DNA of 64,000 nt from Alteromonas naphthalenivorans. GTDB taxonomy: Bacteria; Pseudomonadota; Gammaproteobacteria; Enterobacterales; Alteromonadaceae. Below, one piece after another: positions 18,917 through 28,108 of this stretch. How positions within the stretch are numbered: the stretch's first letter is position 1; every line of letters begins with the position of its first letter. Made by a program: the position numbers and the translations under genes. The notes beneath the pieces are model-generated. The model saw only the letters and a list, made by a program, of their open reading frames with translations. It made no database searches and had not been told where the DNA came from. The stretch spans positions 744,001 through 808,000 of the forward strand of contig NC_015554.1 in NCBI RefSeq assembly GCF_000213655.1. The letters run 5' to 3'.

Positions 18917-19369
18917 ATGGCTCCTGAACCCCTTGTTAGCATTGGCTTTGTCGCAAAGCGAACTGGCAATGCTGTATCGCTTATACGTTATTACGCGAAC
19001 GAATCTCTCATACCCTCTGTGCGAACATCTGGAGGAAACAGGATGTTTCCTCGTTCGGTTATACGTAGGGTGTCGTTTATTTTAATCGCTCAGAAATTGG
19101 GTTATGCACTAGAAGATATTCGGCAACTTCTTAATACGCTGCCCGATAAACGTACGCCGAATAAAGAAGACTGGGCTAAGCTTAGTGAAATATTTAATGC
19201 ACACATAGCAAGGCGTATATCAGAGCTAACAGCGTTACAATCCTCATTGGAGGGATGCATCGGCTGTGGCTGTTTGTCTTTAGACAAATGCAACCTGTAC
19301 AATAAAAACGATAACATTGCCGAGAATGGAGCGGGAGCCCGATTCCTTTTAGGTGACAGCCCGAAGTAA
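18917..19369 (+). CDS. soxR: redox-sensing MerR-family regulator SoxR
   Basis: The protein (150 residues from this start) has an N-terminal MerR winged-helix domain (SIGFVAKRTGNAVSLIRYY near 8-26), a dimerisation helix, and the [2Fe-2S] motif CIGCGCLSLDKC, exactly C-x2-C-x-C-x5-C as in SoxR. GAGARFLL near the C-terminus is also typical. An upstream in-frame ATG at 18791 would add 42 unrelated residues and cover the SoxR box, so the internal ATG at 18917 is chosen. The gene overlaps the longest rlmF frame and diverges from the VOC gene. No soxS-like gene is present, as in most non-enteric bacteria. Confidence 0.93.
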   Translation: MAPEPLVSIGFVAKRTGNAVSLIRYYANESLIPSVRTSGGNRMFPRSVIRRVSFILIAQKLGYALEDIRQLLNTLPDKRTPNKEDWAKLSEIFNAHIARRISELTALQSSLEGCIGCGCLSLDKCNLYNKNDNIAENGAGARFLLGDSPK

Positions 19370-20405
19370 AATAGACGCTGAATATAGGAACTCACCTTTG
19401 GCAATAACAAAACCAGCTAATTCAAACGCTAGTACTAGTATGCACACCCGTAATTTACATAGAAATGGCTACCCGATGGCCGCGCTGTGCCAAGCACATC
19501 CTGCATTATCGGGCTATGTGATTAATGCTAAGAGTGGCAAGAAAAGCATCGACTTTGCTAATCAAGACGCCGTGAAAGCGTTGAATGCAGCATTGCTTAT
19601 TCATTACTATGGACTCAAAACGTGGGACATACCTAATGGGTATTTATGCCCGCCTGTTCCTGGTCGAGCTGACTATATTCACGGCATTGCCGACGTATTG
19701 GCGCGTTCCAATGGTGGCGTTATCCCCAAAGGCGATGAGGTAAAAGGGCTGGATGTGGGGATTGGGGCTAACGCCATTTATCCTATCATTGGCAGTCAAA
19801 GCTATGGTTGGCAGTTTGTGGGAAGCGACATCGATGCGGTATCCGTGAAATCGGCGAAATCAATTGCCAACAAAAACCCAAAGCTTTCCCCTTTATTGTC
19901 GGTACGAAAGCAGCCGAATAAAGCGAAAATCTTTGAGGGCATTATTCAGCCCAATGAACACTTCACTTTCACCATGTGTAACCCTCCGTTTCACAAATCT
20001 GCCGAAGCTGCGGCGCTGGGAAGCGAGCGCAAAGCCATCGGTCTTAAAGGAAATAAGCAAAAACGAAGTGGCAAAAAGCCTCGTGTTGATATTCAAGCTA
20101 ATACAAACGCACATACCTCTGCTAAAGCGAAACCCGATATCAGTAGCGTAAAGCTAAACTTTGCAGGAACCGGTAATGAACTGTGGTGCGAAGGGGGCGA
20201 ACTTGCCTTCATTCAGCGCATGATCATTGAAAGTGTGGCGTTTAAAACACAGGTAGATTGGTTCACTTGTTTAGTGTCTAAAAGCGACCACCTAAAACCC
20301 ATTGAAACCAGCATTAATTACTATGGTGCAACAAAATTTCTGAAAGTAGACATGGGGCAGGGACAAAAGCAAAGCCGATTCGTGGCATGGACGTTTGTTG
20401 AATAG
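19353..20405 (+). CDS. rlmF: 23S rRNA (adenine-1618-N6)-methyltransferase
   Basis: RlmF methylates A1618 of 23S rRNA using S-adenosylmethionine. The protein shows the family hallmarks VDIGxGAN-like (LDVGIGANAIYP), the N6-adenine catalytic motif NPPF in FTMCNPPFHKS, and conserved blocks DFANQDAVKALNAALL, GYLCPPVPGRADYIH, ELWCEGGE and GQKQSRFVAWTF. The ATG at 19353 overlaps soxR by 17 nt; the homologous region begins near the ATG at 19440 (MHTRNLHRNGYP), so the true start may be up to 29 codons later. A Lys-rich insert (about 230-265) lengthens it relative to the 308-residue E. coli enzyme. Confidence 0.93.
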   Translation: MTARSKIDAEYRNSPLAITKPANSNASTSMHTRNLHRNGYPMAALCQAHPALSGYVINAKSGKKSIDFANQDAVKALNAALLIHYYGLKTWDIPNGYLCPPVPGRADYIHGIADVLARSNGGVIPKGDEVKGLDVGIGANAIYPIIGSQSYGWQFVGSDIDAVSVKSAKSIANKNPKLSPLLSVRKQPNKAKIFEGIIQPNEHFTFTMCNPPFHKSAEAAALGSERKAIGLKGNKQKRSGKKPRVDIQANTNAHTSAKAKPDISSVKLNFAGTGNELWCEGGELAFIQRMIIESVAFKTQVDWFTCLVSKSDHLKPIETSINYYGATKFLKVDMGQGQKQSRFVAWTFVE

Positions 20406-20489
20406 ACGTCAAGCAACACCGATGCGGTGTTTTCTGGCTGTTTTAACGTTTATTTACTAGATGGAATTTCAGAATAAATTCAAAGGGCC

Positions 20490-20882
20490 TTGATGATGTT
20501 GCGTAAAAATATCAATGTTTTACACATAGATGGTAGTGCTGGATTAGCAGTGGGGTTAGTGTTATTTGCCTTAGCTAAATGGGTTAGTGAGCTTTATCGT
20601 TTGCCCCTTAACGTTATTTTATTCCTAGCAAGCGCAAACATTCTTTATGGTTGCTATGCATTAGCGCTGGCATTGTCAAACCAGAGAAGCTTGATGGCCA
20701 TTAAGGTGCTCTCTACCGCAAACAGTGTTTGGGTAGTTATCTGTGTTGCTATTGTCGTTCTGTATGTCCAAACATTAAGCCCCGTTGGTTTTCTTTTTAT
20801 CGGTGGTGAAGCATTATTTGTTGGCGTATTGGCTGTTTATGAGTGGAAGAATAGGTTTGTACTGGCGGAGTTGAATTTTTAA
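20490..20882 (+). CDS. small integral membrane protein, unrecognised
   Basis: This 130-residue protein has four predicted membrane segments (about 15-30, 40-62, 72-92 and 98-117) and short loops. It starts with a Met triplet, and GGGCC/AAGG-like sequence lies upstream. I do not recognise a family with confidence. It sits alone between rlmF and a REP-like palindrome and is convergent with the YiaAB-type gene. Confidence 0.65.
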   Translation: MMMLRKNINVLHIDGSAGLAVGLVLFALAKWVSELYRLPLNVILFLASANILYGCYALALALSNQRSLMAIKVLSTANSVWVVICVAIVVLYVQTLSPVGFLFIGGEALFVGVLAVYEWKNRFVLAELNF

Positions 20883-20886
20883 ATAA

Positions 20887-20930
20887 TGAGATCGGAGCAT
20901 TTAAAGTCAATTAAATACTCTGACCCCTTC
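20887..20930. repeat. degenerate REP-like inverted repeat
   Basis: TGAGATCGGAGCATTTAA (20887-20904) and TTAAATACTCTGACCCCT (20911-20928) form an imperfect stem, 13 of 18 positions, with differences mostly transitions. Its GGGTCAGAGTATTTAA core matches the class of the element at 18340-18385. It lies just past the membrane-protein stop. Confidence 0.5.
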
Positions 20931-20945
20931 ACGTTTCCTTTCGAT

Positions 20946-21434
20946 TTATTCGCCCACGATGTCTGTGGTTTCTAGTGCTACATCAAGGCTATTTGCTACG
21001 CCAGGGTATGCAGAAGACAGCGTGGTTCCATCATCATTGGTTAAATCGCGGATGTTTTTCTGAACCGTAATAATAGCAAATAAGCTAAGTATAAATGCCA
21101 TGCCGTAAAATCCTTTTTCACTTAGGAACATGTCGGCGTTAAAAAGACCAATACCCAGCAAGGCGATAGAACTAAAGAACGCAGCCCAACACATACCTAC
21201 AAAAACCGTGGTGGTTGGAAGACCTTCTTGTTTATCTCTTACCGTCTTTTGCAAGGTTACGGCTGAAAACATGGCTAAAATAAATATGGCTAAATAATAG
21301 CCTTTTTCATTAAGTAAAATGTTGGCATTCCATAATCCAACAAGGTAACCAATAACCCCAATCGCAAGGGCGGCCCATGTTGCTGAGATATATGCTTGTG
21401 TTGGTTTATATACTCGATGTGATGTTGTTTGCAT
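20946..21434 (-). CDS. YiaA/YiaB-family inner-membrane protein
   Basis: The protein has two copies of the YiaAB two-helix module: YISATWAALAIGVIGYLVGL with ILLNEKGYYLAIFILAMFSA, and VFVGMCWAAFFSSIALLGIG with MFLSEKGFYGMAFILSLFA. Each is followed by a VQK-type basic motif. The frame is open to 21530, but an AAGGA site lies about 10 nt before the ATG at 21434 (MQTTSHR), so this start is used (162 residues). The function of the family is unknown; E. coli yiaA and yiaB each carry this domain. Confidence 0.8.
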   Translation of the reverse strand: MQTTSHRVYKPTQAYISATWAALAIGVIGYLVGLWNANILLNEKGYYLAIFILAMFSAVTLQKTVRDKQEGLPTTTVFVGMCWAAFFSSIALLGIGLFNADMFLSEKGFYGMAFILSLFAIITVQKNIRDLTNDDGTTLSSAYPGVANSLDVALETTDIVGE

Positions 21435-21987
21435 TTTTATAAATTCCTTTTGAGTTATCTTTAACCCTACACGAGTTCCTTTGAAAACATATCTAACTGC
21501 GATTAGATATATACTTTTTATTATTAGCATCCCGGCCTACGTAAACCTCCTGTTTAACAGCGTTGCCTACTCAGCATAGACCACTCGATGTCAGCATCCT
21601 TAATTCTGCAAATAGATGTTTAACGTCGAGGTTTCTAGTCCCGTAGATGGTCCTCTTTAAAGTACTTCTTATCGACCGCCTAATGTTAAAAGCCATTATC
21701 TAGCTGCTTAGGTTCAAGAATATACATGGGCAAATATACGAACAATGCTTGTATTAGTAAATACGAACGCTTAAATCAGATTGACGGCTGTTATGGCTAA
21801 TCGATAAGGATAAAAATTGGGATGGGTCTGTTGAGGGGGGGAATAACAATAATCTATTCTGCCACCCGTCTTTCTAACTTATCTATGAGGTTAGTGTAAA
21901 CCTCGAGTAAATCTGAGCTGCTTCAATGTTTGTCAGTATATTATTTGAACAGGTGATGAGTGAGAAACTAGCGGGAAGGATTACAAT
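21435..21987. other. intergenic region, 553 nt
   Basis: Upstream of the YiaAB-type gene and of the small secreted-protein gene. No ORF with a ribosome-binding site, no strong hairpin and no recognised RNA or repeat was found. A G-run (GGGGGGG near 21834) is the only striking composition feature. Confidence 0.4.
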
Positions 21988-22380
21988 ATGAAGCGTTTTA
22001 TTTTTGTTTTGTTATTAAGCAGTGGCTTGTTAACTAATCAGACTTTCGCTTGTTCGTCTGATTGTGTAGCGGTGAAGCAGGTAGATGATGTGGTTATCGT
22101 TAGGGGATTCGACACTACAGGCAATATTATGTACAGCCACCCCGTCTCTTTAGCTGAAACATTAAACTTAACGGCAAGCAATTTGTCTATCAGCGATATT
22201 TCTGTCAGTACGTCATCTGGAGCAACAAACTTATCTGATGGTGGAAGGGTGGAGACAAGCGCAAATGTGTATACAACAGTGGCAGATATTTTAATTGTTG
22301 TTACCACCGCCATTTTTGATGTAAACGGTAAGCTATTGCTCGTTGATACAAATACTAAGACGCATCAAAATTTTGAGTAG
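21988..22380 (+). CDS. small exported protein, unrecognised
   Basis: The 130-residue product has a clear Sec signal peptide (MKRFIFVLLLSSGLL, cleavage near TFA-CS). The mature region starts with a Cys pair (CSSDC), is rich in Ser, Thr and Val and looks beta-stranded. The family is unknown. The C-x3-C pair directly after the cleavage site could form a disulfide, or the first Cys could be lipidated, although NQTFAC is a poor lipobox. A strong terminator follows immediately. Confidence 0.65.
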   Translation: MKRFIFVLLLSSGLLTNQTFACSSDCVAVKQVDDVVIVRGFDTTGNIMYSHPVSLAETLNLTASNLSISDISVSTSSGATNLSDGGRVETSANVYTTVADILIVVTTAIFDVNGKLLLVDTNTKTHQNFE

Positions 22381-22395
22381 CGCCCTAAAAGAAAT

Positions 22396-22458
22396 AGGGG
22401 CGGAGTGTACTTCGCTTCCTTAGTTTGAGATTAAGTACACTCTGCCTCTTTTTTTTTT
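22396..22458 (+). terminator. strong intrinsic terminator after the small exported protein
   Basis: A 17-bp stem (22396-22412 with 22433-22449; two G-U pairs, otherwise perfect, including GGAGTGTACTT) is followed by ten T residues (22449-22458). The T-run reaches into the stop codon of the convergent TonB receptor gene. Confidence 0.85.
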
Positions 22459-24553
22459 AGAAGCGGTAGGTGGCCGATACGCCAACTGTGCGCGGATCTA
22501 CAATGGCAGCATAACCACCCGGATAGCGGGCGCTGCTAGGTTCTTGCGATACCAGTGCCGCCTCATCGAAGGCATTATCTAAATACGCAGTAAGTAGCCA
22601 GTTATCCGAGGTATAGTTTGCGGTAAAACGCGCGATGGTATAATCACCTGCAACCCGTTCTGCGGTATTCGTAAAGTCGCCAAAGTATTCACCAATGTAA
22701 CGAACAGAACCACCTACGCTTATGGCATCTGTCACCCAATATTTGGCACCTACATTAGCGTTAAAGCTAGGCGCTGAGTTTAGTTCATTACCTTGGGCAT
22801 CGGTGTAATCCGCGCCGGCATCTTTAATGTCTGAATGAAGTAAACCCATTCCAGCGTTCACTTCTATGCTATCAGTTACGTTGGCATGTACTTCTAACTC
22901 AGCACCGTAGGTGGCTACACTTGGCATTTTGGTGATGAAACGCGTAGAGCTTAATGCTTGAAAGCCATCGTAGTCGTTGTAGAAAATGTTGGCACTAATA
23001 AAGCCAGCACCATTTTCAAATTGGGTTCGGCTACTTAACTCGAACGTGTTTACCTTCTCTTCTTCATAGTAATAGTACTCTTGCGCGGTAAAGTTGAGTG
23101 CACCGCCGCCTGCGTTGTAGCCTTTACGCGCACTAAACGCTAACGTCGTCTGTGGTGTAAAAGCGTATTGAACAACGAACTTAGGTAAAAATATGTTGGT
23201 ATCGTCATCAAGATTGGAATCTATTGGCTCGTACACAAAGTGTCTAGATTGGCTTTCTCGTTCTACCCGTAAACCCGCAATAATGTTGAATTTATCTGAA
23301 AGTGCAAATGTGGTTTCACCATATACAGCAATGGATTCACTTTCATCATCACCGTAGTAGGGGTATGCGCCTGTACTCAAAATATCTTGCTCACGCTCGA
23401 AGTAGTACAAGCCAACAAAGCCATCAATGTTGTGGTTCGGTAAGGCAAAGTTAATTTTTGCATCTACCGTTACATTGGTTTCATCAAAAATAAGTGTTTG
23501 TTCTGCTTCATCAGAGGCTTCATAGGTATCAAACCCCCATTCATAGTCCATAAATGAAACCAGCATATCGAAGGATACATTGTCAGAGATAACGTACTGC
23601 GTACTCAATGCAGTTGTTGAAGATTCTGTGCTGATATCACGGTAATAAATGCGGTTGTATTCTTCCAAATTCTCAAGTGCATAATAAACGCGGCCAGTAT
23701 CACCTTCTTCATTATTGTAGGTATGGGAAAGTGTGAATGATAAGTCGTTAGACGGTGTCCACAGCAATTTACCGCGCACTCGTTGAGTTTCAATTTTATC
23801 AATATCATAGTCTGGCGGGTTAGATTCATAACCCTCACCATCGGTAATGGTATCGGCATTAAGATTTTGAACGCTCAGTCGAAACGCAAGTGTATCTTCA
23901 ATTAGAGGGCCGGAAATTACTCCGGCGGTGTCTATATATTGATCGTTATTTCTGTAACCTATACGAGCAGCGCCTTCCCACTCTTGGGTTGGATCATTTG
24001 TTTTAATATAGACTGCACCGCCAATACTGTTACGACCATTACTGGTAGATTGCGGGCCGCGGTAAACTTCTATTTGTTGTAGATCCCACATGCCGGAGTC
24101 GCCGCTTAAGTCAGCTACGAAAGGTTGTGAAACGCCATCAATCAACGTCATTACCCGTCCATTAGCACCACCTGAAATGGAATTAAAGCCACCAGCAGCG
24201 CCGTTACCAGAGACGCCGCGAATATCTGGCAGGGAACCCGAGGGCACTACTACATTTGCTATGTCAGATATGGCATCAGATATTGATTTATATTGAGTAT
24301 TATTAATCGCTTCTTCGGTTAGAACAGAAATCGACGTAGTAGAGTCTTTTAATGAGCGATTCGCTTTTTCACCTATCACTACAATTTTTTCAATATCAGT
24401 GATATCTCTATCTGGGGTTTGTATCTCTTGTGCCTGCACGCCGCTTATGGCGGAAGAAATAGCAAGTGCTAGCAACGATGTGCATGGTAAAAAACTGGAT
24501 GATAGCCGTGTGGAATTTCTATTTGATACGTTTACTGTAGAGCCGAAAGCCAT
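22457..24553 (-). CDS. TonB-dependent outer-membrane receptor
   Basis: This receptor has a long signal peptide (ending near VQAQ), a TonB-box-like DIEKIVVIGEK, a plug domain with VMTLIDGVSQPF and the QIEVYRGPQSTSNGRNSIGGAV signature, and a 22-strand barrel ending in the terminal aromatic of VGVSATYRF. The frame opens at 24598, but AAAGGA lies 10 nt before the ATG at 24553 (MAFGSTVN), which is chosen (698 residues). Its position beside a PepSY reductase and two more siderophore-type receptors suggests iron-chelate uptake; the ligand is not known. Confidence 0.88.
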   Translation of the reverse strand: MAFGSTVNVSNRNSTRLSSSFLPCTSLLALAISSAISGVQAQEIQTPDRDITDIEKIVVIGEKANRSLKDSTTSISVLTEEAINNTQYKSISDAISDIANVVVPSGSLPDIRGVSGNGAAGGFNSISGGANGRVMTLIDGVSQPFVADLSGDSGMWDLQQIEVYRGPQSTSNGRNSIGGAVYIKTNDPTQEWEGAARIGYRNNDQYIDTAGVISGPLIEDTLAFRLSVQNLNADTITDGEGYESNPPDYDIDKIETQRVRGKLLWTPSNDLSFTLSHTYNNEEGDTGRVYYALENLEEYNRIYYRDISTESSTTALSTQYVISDNVSFDMLVSFMDYEWGFDTYEASDEAEQTLIFDETNVTVDAKINFALPNHNIDGFVGLYYFEREQDILSTGAYPYYGDDESESIAVYGETTFALSDKFNIIAGLRVERESQSRHFVYEPIDSNLDDDTNIFLPKFVVQYAFTPQTTLAFSARKGYNAGGGALNFTAQEYYYYEEEKVNTFELSSRTQFENGAGFISANIFYNDYDGFQALSSTRFITKMPSVATYGAELEVHANVTDSIEVNAGMGLLHSDIKDAGADYTDAQGNELNSAPSFNANVGAKYWVTDAISVGGSVRYIGEYFGDFTNTAERVAGDYTIARFTANYTSDNWLLTAYLDNAFDEAALVSQEPSSARYPGGYAAIVDPRTVGVSATYRF

Positions 24554-24691
24554 AGTAATTTTTTCCTTTAAGTAAGTGTAAATGCGCAATGTGGCCACCT
24601 TTGAAGGGGCTCTTATTTTTGGGGGCTTAAATTAAAAGTGCGGTTTAAAGTGAGTAGATTGCGCCAACGGCTAGCGCAACTACCTACACTG

Positions 24692-24714
24692 TGAAAATAC
24701 TCATTCCATTTTCA
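24692..24714. promoter_or_regulatory. weak Fur-type palindrome upstream of the TonB receptor
   Basis: TGAAAAT (24692-24698) and ATTTTCA (24708-24714) form an inverted repeat in the 187-nt gap between the PepSY gene and the receptor start. The spacing is not that of a standard Fur box, so this is tentative. Confidence 0.25.
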
Positions 24715-24740
24715 TTGTTCCTAGATATCTTGCTATCTGA

Positions 24741-26303
24741 TTAAGCCCACACCGAATCGATAGGAATAGCCGAACGGCGTTTTTCCAAATGACGTGCGGT
24801 AAATAAGAATGCGAGCAATATGATTGCTGACACTAAGCAAACTCCGATATCAATGCTTGAAGATAAGCTACTGCTGCTGAAATAAAGGGTAATGCCCATG
24901 GTGGTAAGGAGTTGCAAACACGAGAGATATAATGAATGAATAGCGGCTTTTATTGGTGGCATCATGAAGCTGTAGATCACAGGCGTGAAAAAGCCGATGT
25001 AATAGGCGATAAGCTGATAAGTACGAATGTTTGGATTATCGATAGAGAACACTTTCGCTGCCAGCAATGACAGAATGATTCCCACAACCGTACCTGCACA
25101 CACTCCAATGGTTAGCCTAGCCATAATACGAACCGAGCGTTTTTGCTCTACTGGCGCATTATTTTGTAGCTGTTTTTTACGCCGAGACTCTACCCAAACC
25201 ACGTTGCCAGTTAAAAATAGCAGTGCGCCGCTTAAGCCCATAGCAAAATATACCCAGTGTACAAACGAACCACCAAATCCTCCAAAATGCAGGGTAAAGA
25301 AACTATTCACTACCTTGCCTGGCACGCCAGAAATAGACGGCAGCATAGCGGTATAACCTGAAGAGGCCGTGTAAGGATCGGTAACCCAGAAAGCGTAATC
25401 AGGCCCACGTATAATTTCCCCCACTAATTCTCCACCAACTAGCACCCTTGCACGGGGTGTCCCTAGGCCTGTAAAGCGGAGTTCTGCAATCTCAAACTCG
25501 GGTTCAATGTCGGTAATTTCTTTAGTTAATTGCTCTATAGAAATCAGCCTTTCAATGCTTCTATCCATATCTGTCGGTGCCGGTCGATTGAACATCGGGC
25601 TGTCTTTATAAATCCACTGTTGCATGCTGCCATATAGAATATCGTGGTAAGCAAACACGATTGTGGTGATGGCAATGATAATGTGGAAAGGGAGGGCGCT
25701 AACGCCCAAGATATTATGAAAATCTACCCAAAAACGCTTTCCGCTTTTCTTCTTACGCAAGCTAAATAAGTCTTTAAACCACGTAGGCAAGAAAATAATT
25801 AAACCTGACACTATGGCCACAAAGTACAAGATACACACGAACCCCATCACGAAGATGCCTAGCGCATCATGCTCGTCGCCTCCAGGAATGCCGGCGGTAC
25901 GGTGTATATGATCGAGAAAATCACCAATAGCTGAAATGTGAGTTTGTTCGCTTACCAATTTCCCTGCGCTGTCTAATGAGGCATGCCAAAAAGTGTGCGA
26001 ATGCGTGTCATCGTCTTCAATAGTCCAAGTAACGGGGGCATGATTTGGCTGGGCAGACGGTAAATAAACCGTCATTTCTTTGCTAGCTTCGGGGTGAGTC
26101 TGTAAAACGGTTTTAATTAAGCTGTCGTATTGGTTTAGCTCAATAGCAGGAAGCGCATTTTTTTCATGCATGGCCCATACATTCAATGGCGCCTTGAACA
26201 TGGTTAGGGCCCCAGCCACAAAACAAATGAAAAGCAGCAGGCCTGAAATAATACCGGTCCAAATGTGTACTTGCTGATAACTTTTATAATTCTGTAATTT
26301 CAT
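24741..26303 (-). CDS. PepSY-domain membrane protein (iron-uptake associated)
   Basis: The 520-residue protein has the PepSY_TM architecture: TM1 (HIWTGIISGLLLFICFVAGA near 13-33), a periplasmic region with a conserved FLDHIHRTAGIPGGDEHD segment, TM2 (GIFVMGFVCILYFVAIVSGL), the FHNILGVSALPFHIIIAI segment, a second periplasmic PepSY region, and four or more further membrane helices. Such proteins often neighbour siderophore receptors, and some act as ferric-siderophore reductases using haem bound by membrane histidines. It begins 5 nt after a smaller membrane-protein gene, with the receptor gene downstream in the same direction. Confidence 0.85.
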   Translation of the reverse strand: MKLQNYKSYQQVHIWTGIISGLLLFICFVAGALTMFKAPLNVWAMHEKNALPAIELNQYDSLIKTVLQTHPEASKEMTVYLPSAQPNHAPVTWTIEDDDTHSHTFWHASLDSAGKLVSEQTHISAIGDFLDHIHRTAGIPGGDEHDALGIFVMGFVCILYFVAIVSGLIIFLPTWFKDLFSLRKKKSGKRFWVDFHNILGVSALPFHIIIAITTIVFAYHDILYGSMQQWIYKDSPMFNRPAPTDMDRSIERLISIEQLTKEITDIEPEFEIAELRFTGLGTPRARVLVGGELVGEIIRGPDYAFWVTDPYTASSGYTAMLPSISGVPGKVVNSFFTLHFGGFGGSFVHWVYFAMGLSGALLFLTGNVVWVESRRKKQLQNNAPVEQKRSVRIMARLTIGVCAGTVVGIILSLLAAKVFSIDNPNIRTYQLIAYYIGFFTPVIYSFMMPPIKAAIHSLYLSCLQLLTTMGITLYFSSSSLSSSIDIGVCLVSAIILLAFLFTARHLEKRRSAIPIDSVWA

Positions 26304-26308
26304 TGGTG

Positions 26309-26890
26309 TTACCCCTGAACCTGTAAAACGGCGAATTCAATCAGTGTGATAAGCGAGAGCATAACCAGTGGTGGCCAAGGCTTTTTAGCAAAAAAGATGA
26401 GGCTTAACGGGGTTAACCAAAAAGGGACTATCAGCCACATTAAAAATTGGCTCTTCACATCAAGAGGTGTATTGGAAAGAAAAAATTGACTAATTAAACC
26501 GCTAGTGAACAGCGCAAAGGGAAAACTAATCAGTGTTGCACCTATCGTTTTTAACCACCAGTGCGGCTTAAACGTACTGTAACTTTCATCCCTGGTGAGC
26601 CCTGTACCACGAGAGCGTACAGATTTAAGTGGCACCGCGTAACGGGTAAAGAAGGGGATAGTTCCCAACAGCAGCATACACAGTGTGATAACGGTATAGA
26701 TGGCGGCTGGTAATGAAAACGTCGAGCTGAATATTACCGTGCTTAAGACCAATAGCGTCAATGCAATTAACAGTGCGGTGTTAAATGATAATGGCTTTTT
26801 CTTAAACCATTGTTGGTTTGGACAGCCCGCGTAAAACACTAGAGTAGCCAGTAAACAGACGATTGCGCCTATAAATATTGCCGAGTTCAC
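26309..26890 (-). CDS. membrane protein of the iron-uptake operon, GTG start
   Basis: A hydrophobic protein of 193 residues with about six membrane segments and a charged mid-loop. A TTG at 26908 would extend the frame by six codons, but a full AAGGAG site lies 8 nt before the GTG at 26890, so GTG is preferred. Its place ahead of a PepSY gene and the look of its two halves recall the small DUF3325/DUF3649-type proteins found in such operons, possibly fused; this is only a guess from pattern. The PepSY gene follows after 5 nt. Confidence 0.7.
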   Translation of the reverse strand: MNSAIFIGAIVCLLATLVFYAGCPNQQWFKKKPLSFNTALLIALTLLVLSTVIFSSTFSLPAAIYTVITLCMLLLGTIPFFTRYAVPLKSVRSRGTGLTRDESYSTFKPHWWLKTIGATLISFPFALFTSGLISQFFLSNTPLDVKSQFLMWLIVPFWLTPLSLIFFAKKPWPPLVMLSLITLIEFAVLQVQG

Positions 26891-27252
26891 CTTTATTGCT
26901 CCTTGCAAATAGGGCCGTGACTTATGCGCGTTTTTTGCACAAAACAGTTTAAAGTTGCAGTAGACTAAAGTTTAACTTTCTCCAATGCAAATAAAAATGA
27001 TTTTTATTTGTAAATTTACATTTTTAGATCATAAATCAAAAAAGTAATACAAAATCAATTGCTAAAGCTCAGCTTAAAAACACATCGCCAATCACCTTAG
27101 GCAAGATTTCACAAACCAAAATCAATCTTTCTGCCTTTGGTGTGGGTATGAATTTGTAACTAGGATTGCTCCGTAGTCAATGCAGCAATAATTAACCCAA
27201 CAATTGAACCCGTATTGGCTAAGGATTTAAACAATTAAACAGCAGGTGGCAT
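26891..27252. other. divergent AT-rich control region between the PepSY operon and the dehydrogenase gene
   Basis: This 362-nt spacer has no ORF of note. It contains the Fur-box-like palindrome at 26988-27010 and must carry the promoter of the PepSY operon. No other element stands out. Confidence 0.5.
26988..27010. promoter_or_regulatory. Fur-box-like palindrome upstream of the PepSY operon
   Basis: A perfect 10-bp inverted repeat (CAAATAAAAA and TTTTTATTTG) with TGA at the centre. The central 19 bp agree with the Fur consensus GATAATGATAATCATTATC at 12 positions. It is about 98 nt from the GTG start of the membrane-protein gene. Confidence 0.55.
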
Positions 27253-27987
27253 ATGAAAAATGTAAGAGTAGCCTTGGTAACAGGTGGCGCGAAAGGCATT
27301 GGCGCAAGCATCGTTGAAACGTTGGCGGCGAATAGTTTTGCCGTGGTAGTTAATTATGCCAGTAGTAGTGATGCTGCAAACGAACTTGTTGAACAGATTA
27401 AAAGCAAAGGTGGACAAGCGATTGCGGTAAAAGCTGATGTGTCGAAAAACACTCAGGCACAAAGCTTGTTTGAAGCAGCGTTACAAGAATTTGGTAAGGT
27501 AGATGTACTGGTGAACAATGCGGGCGTGATGGCGCTTTCACCGTTAGCCGATACGAGCGATGAAGATTTTAACAAACAGTTCGACGTTAACATGAAAGGT
27601 GTATTTAACATGCTCCGGTTAGCATCGACCCAACTTCATGAAGGCGGAAGTATCATTAACCTTTCCACCAGTGTAGTGGGGCTTAAATTAGAGCGCTATG
27701 GTGTGTATGCCGCGACTAAGTCAGCGGTAGAGACCATGTCCGCTATCTTGTCAAAAGAGCTAAGAGGTAAAAATATTTCGGTGAACTGTGTCGCGCCAGG
27801 GCCTACGGAAACAGACCTGTTTACCGAGGGGAAATCTCAAGAATTCATCGATAAACTTGCCAATATGAGCCCTATGGAAAGGCTAGGGCAGCCTGAAGAC
27901 ATTGCTAATGTAGTTGGCTTTTTAGCTAGCGATGAAGGGCATTGGGTAAATGGGCAAGTATTGCGGGCTAACGGTGGGATTGTTTAA
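27253..27987 (+). CDS. short-chain dehydrogenase/reductase (FabG-like)
   Basis: The 244-residue protein is a classical SDR: cofactor loop TGGAKGIG at 10-17, NNAG at 88-91, catalytic Ser138 (or Ser140), Tyr152 and Lys156 in YAATK, and the PGPTETD segment after the active site. Classical SDRs reduce or oxidise small carbonyl compounds with NAD(P)H; specificity is unclear. It is followed in the same direction by a siderophore receptor, but a Fur box between them suggests separate promoters. A role in siderophore or chelate modification is possible but not shown. Confidence 0.88.
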   Translation: MKNVRVALVTGGAKGIGASIVETLAANSFAVVVNYASSSDAANELVEQIKSKGGQAIAVKADVSKNTQAQSLFEAALQEFGKVDVLVNNAGVMALSPLADTSDEDFNKQFDVNMKGVFNMLRLASTQLHEGGSIINLSTSVVGLKLERYGVYAATKSAVETMSAILSKELRGKNISVNCVAPGPTETDLFTEGKSQEFIDKLANMSPMERLGQPEDIANVVGFLASDEGHWVNGQVLRANGGIV

Positions 27988-28036
27988 CGTATCGCGACAT
28001 TTATTTTAATGAAAGTAAAGTTCTCAGCGCTTAATT

Positions 28037-28055
28037 GAAAATGATTCTCATTTGA
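28037..28055. promoter_or_regulatory. Fur box upstream of the siderophore receptor at 28109
   Basis: GAAAATGATTCTCATTTGA agrees with the Fur consensus at 13 of 19 positions, including the ATGAT and TCATT half-sites. It lies 54 nt before the receptor start and after the dehydrogenase stop, where a promoter would be. Confidence 0.75.
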
Positions 28056-28108
28056 GTTGGGGTGTGCGCTAGATTTTTAGCCCTTTGTACTTTAGTGGAA
28101 TATAAATA

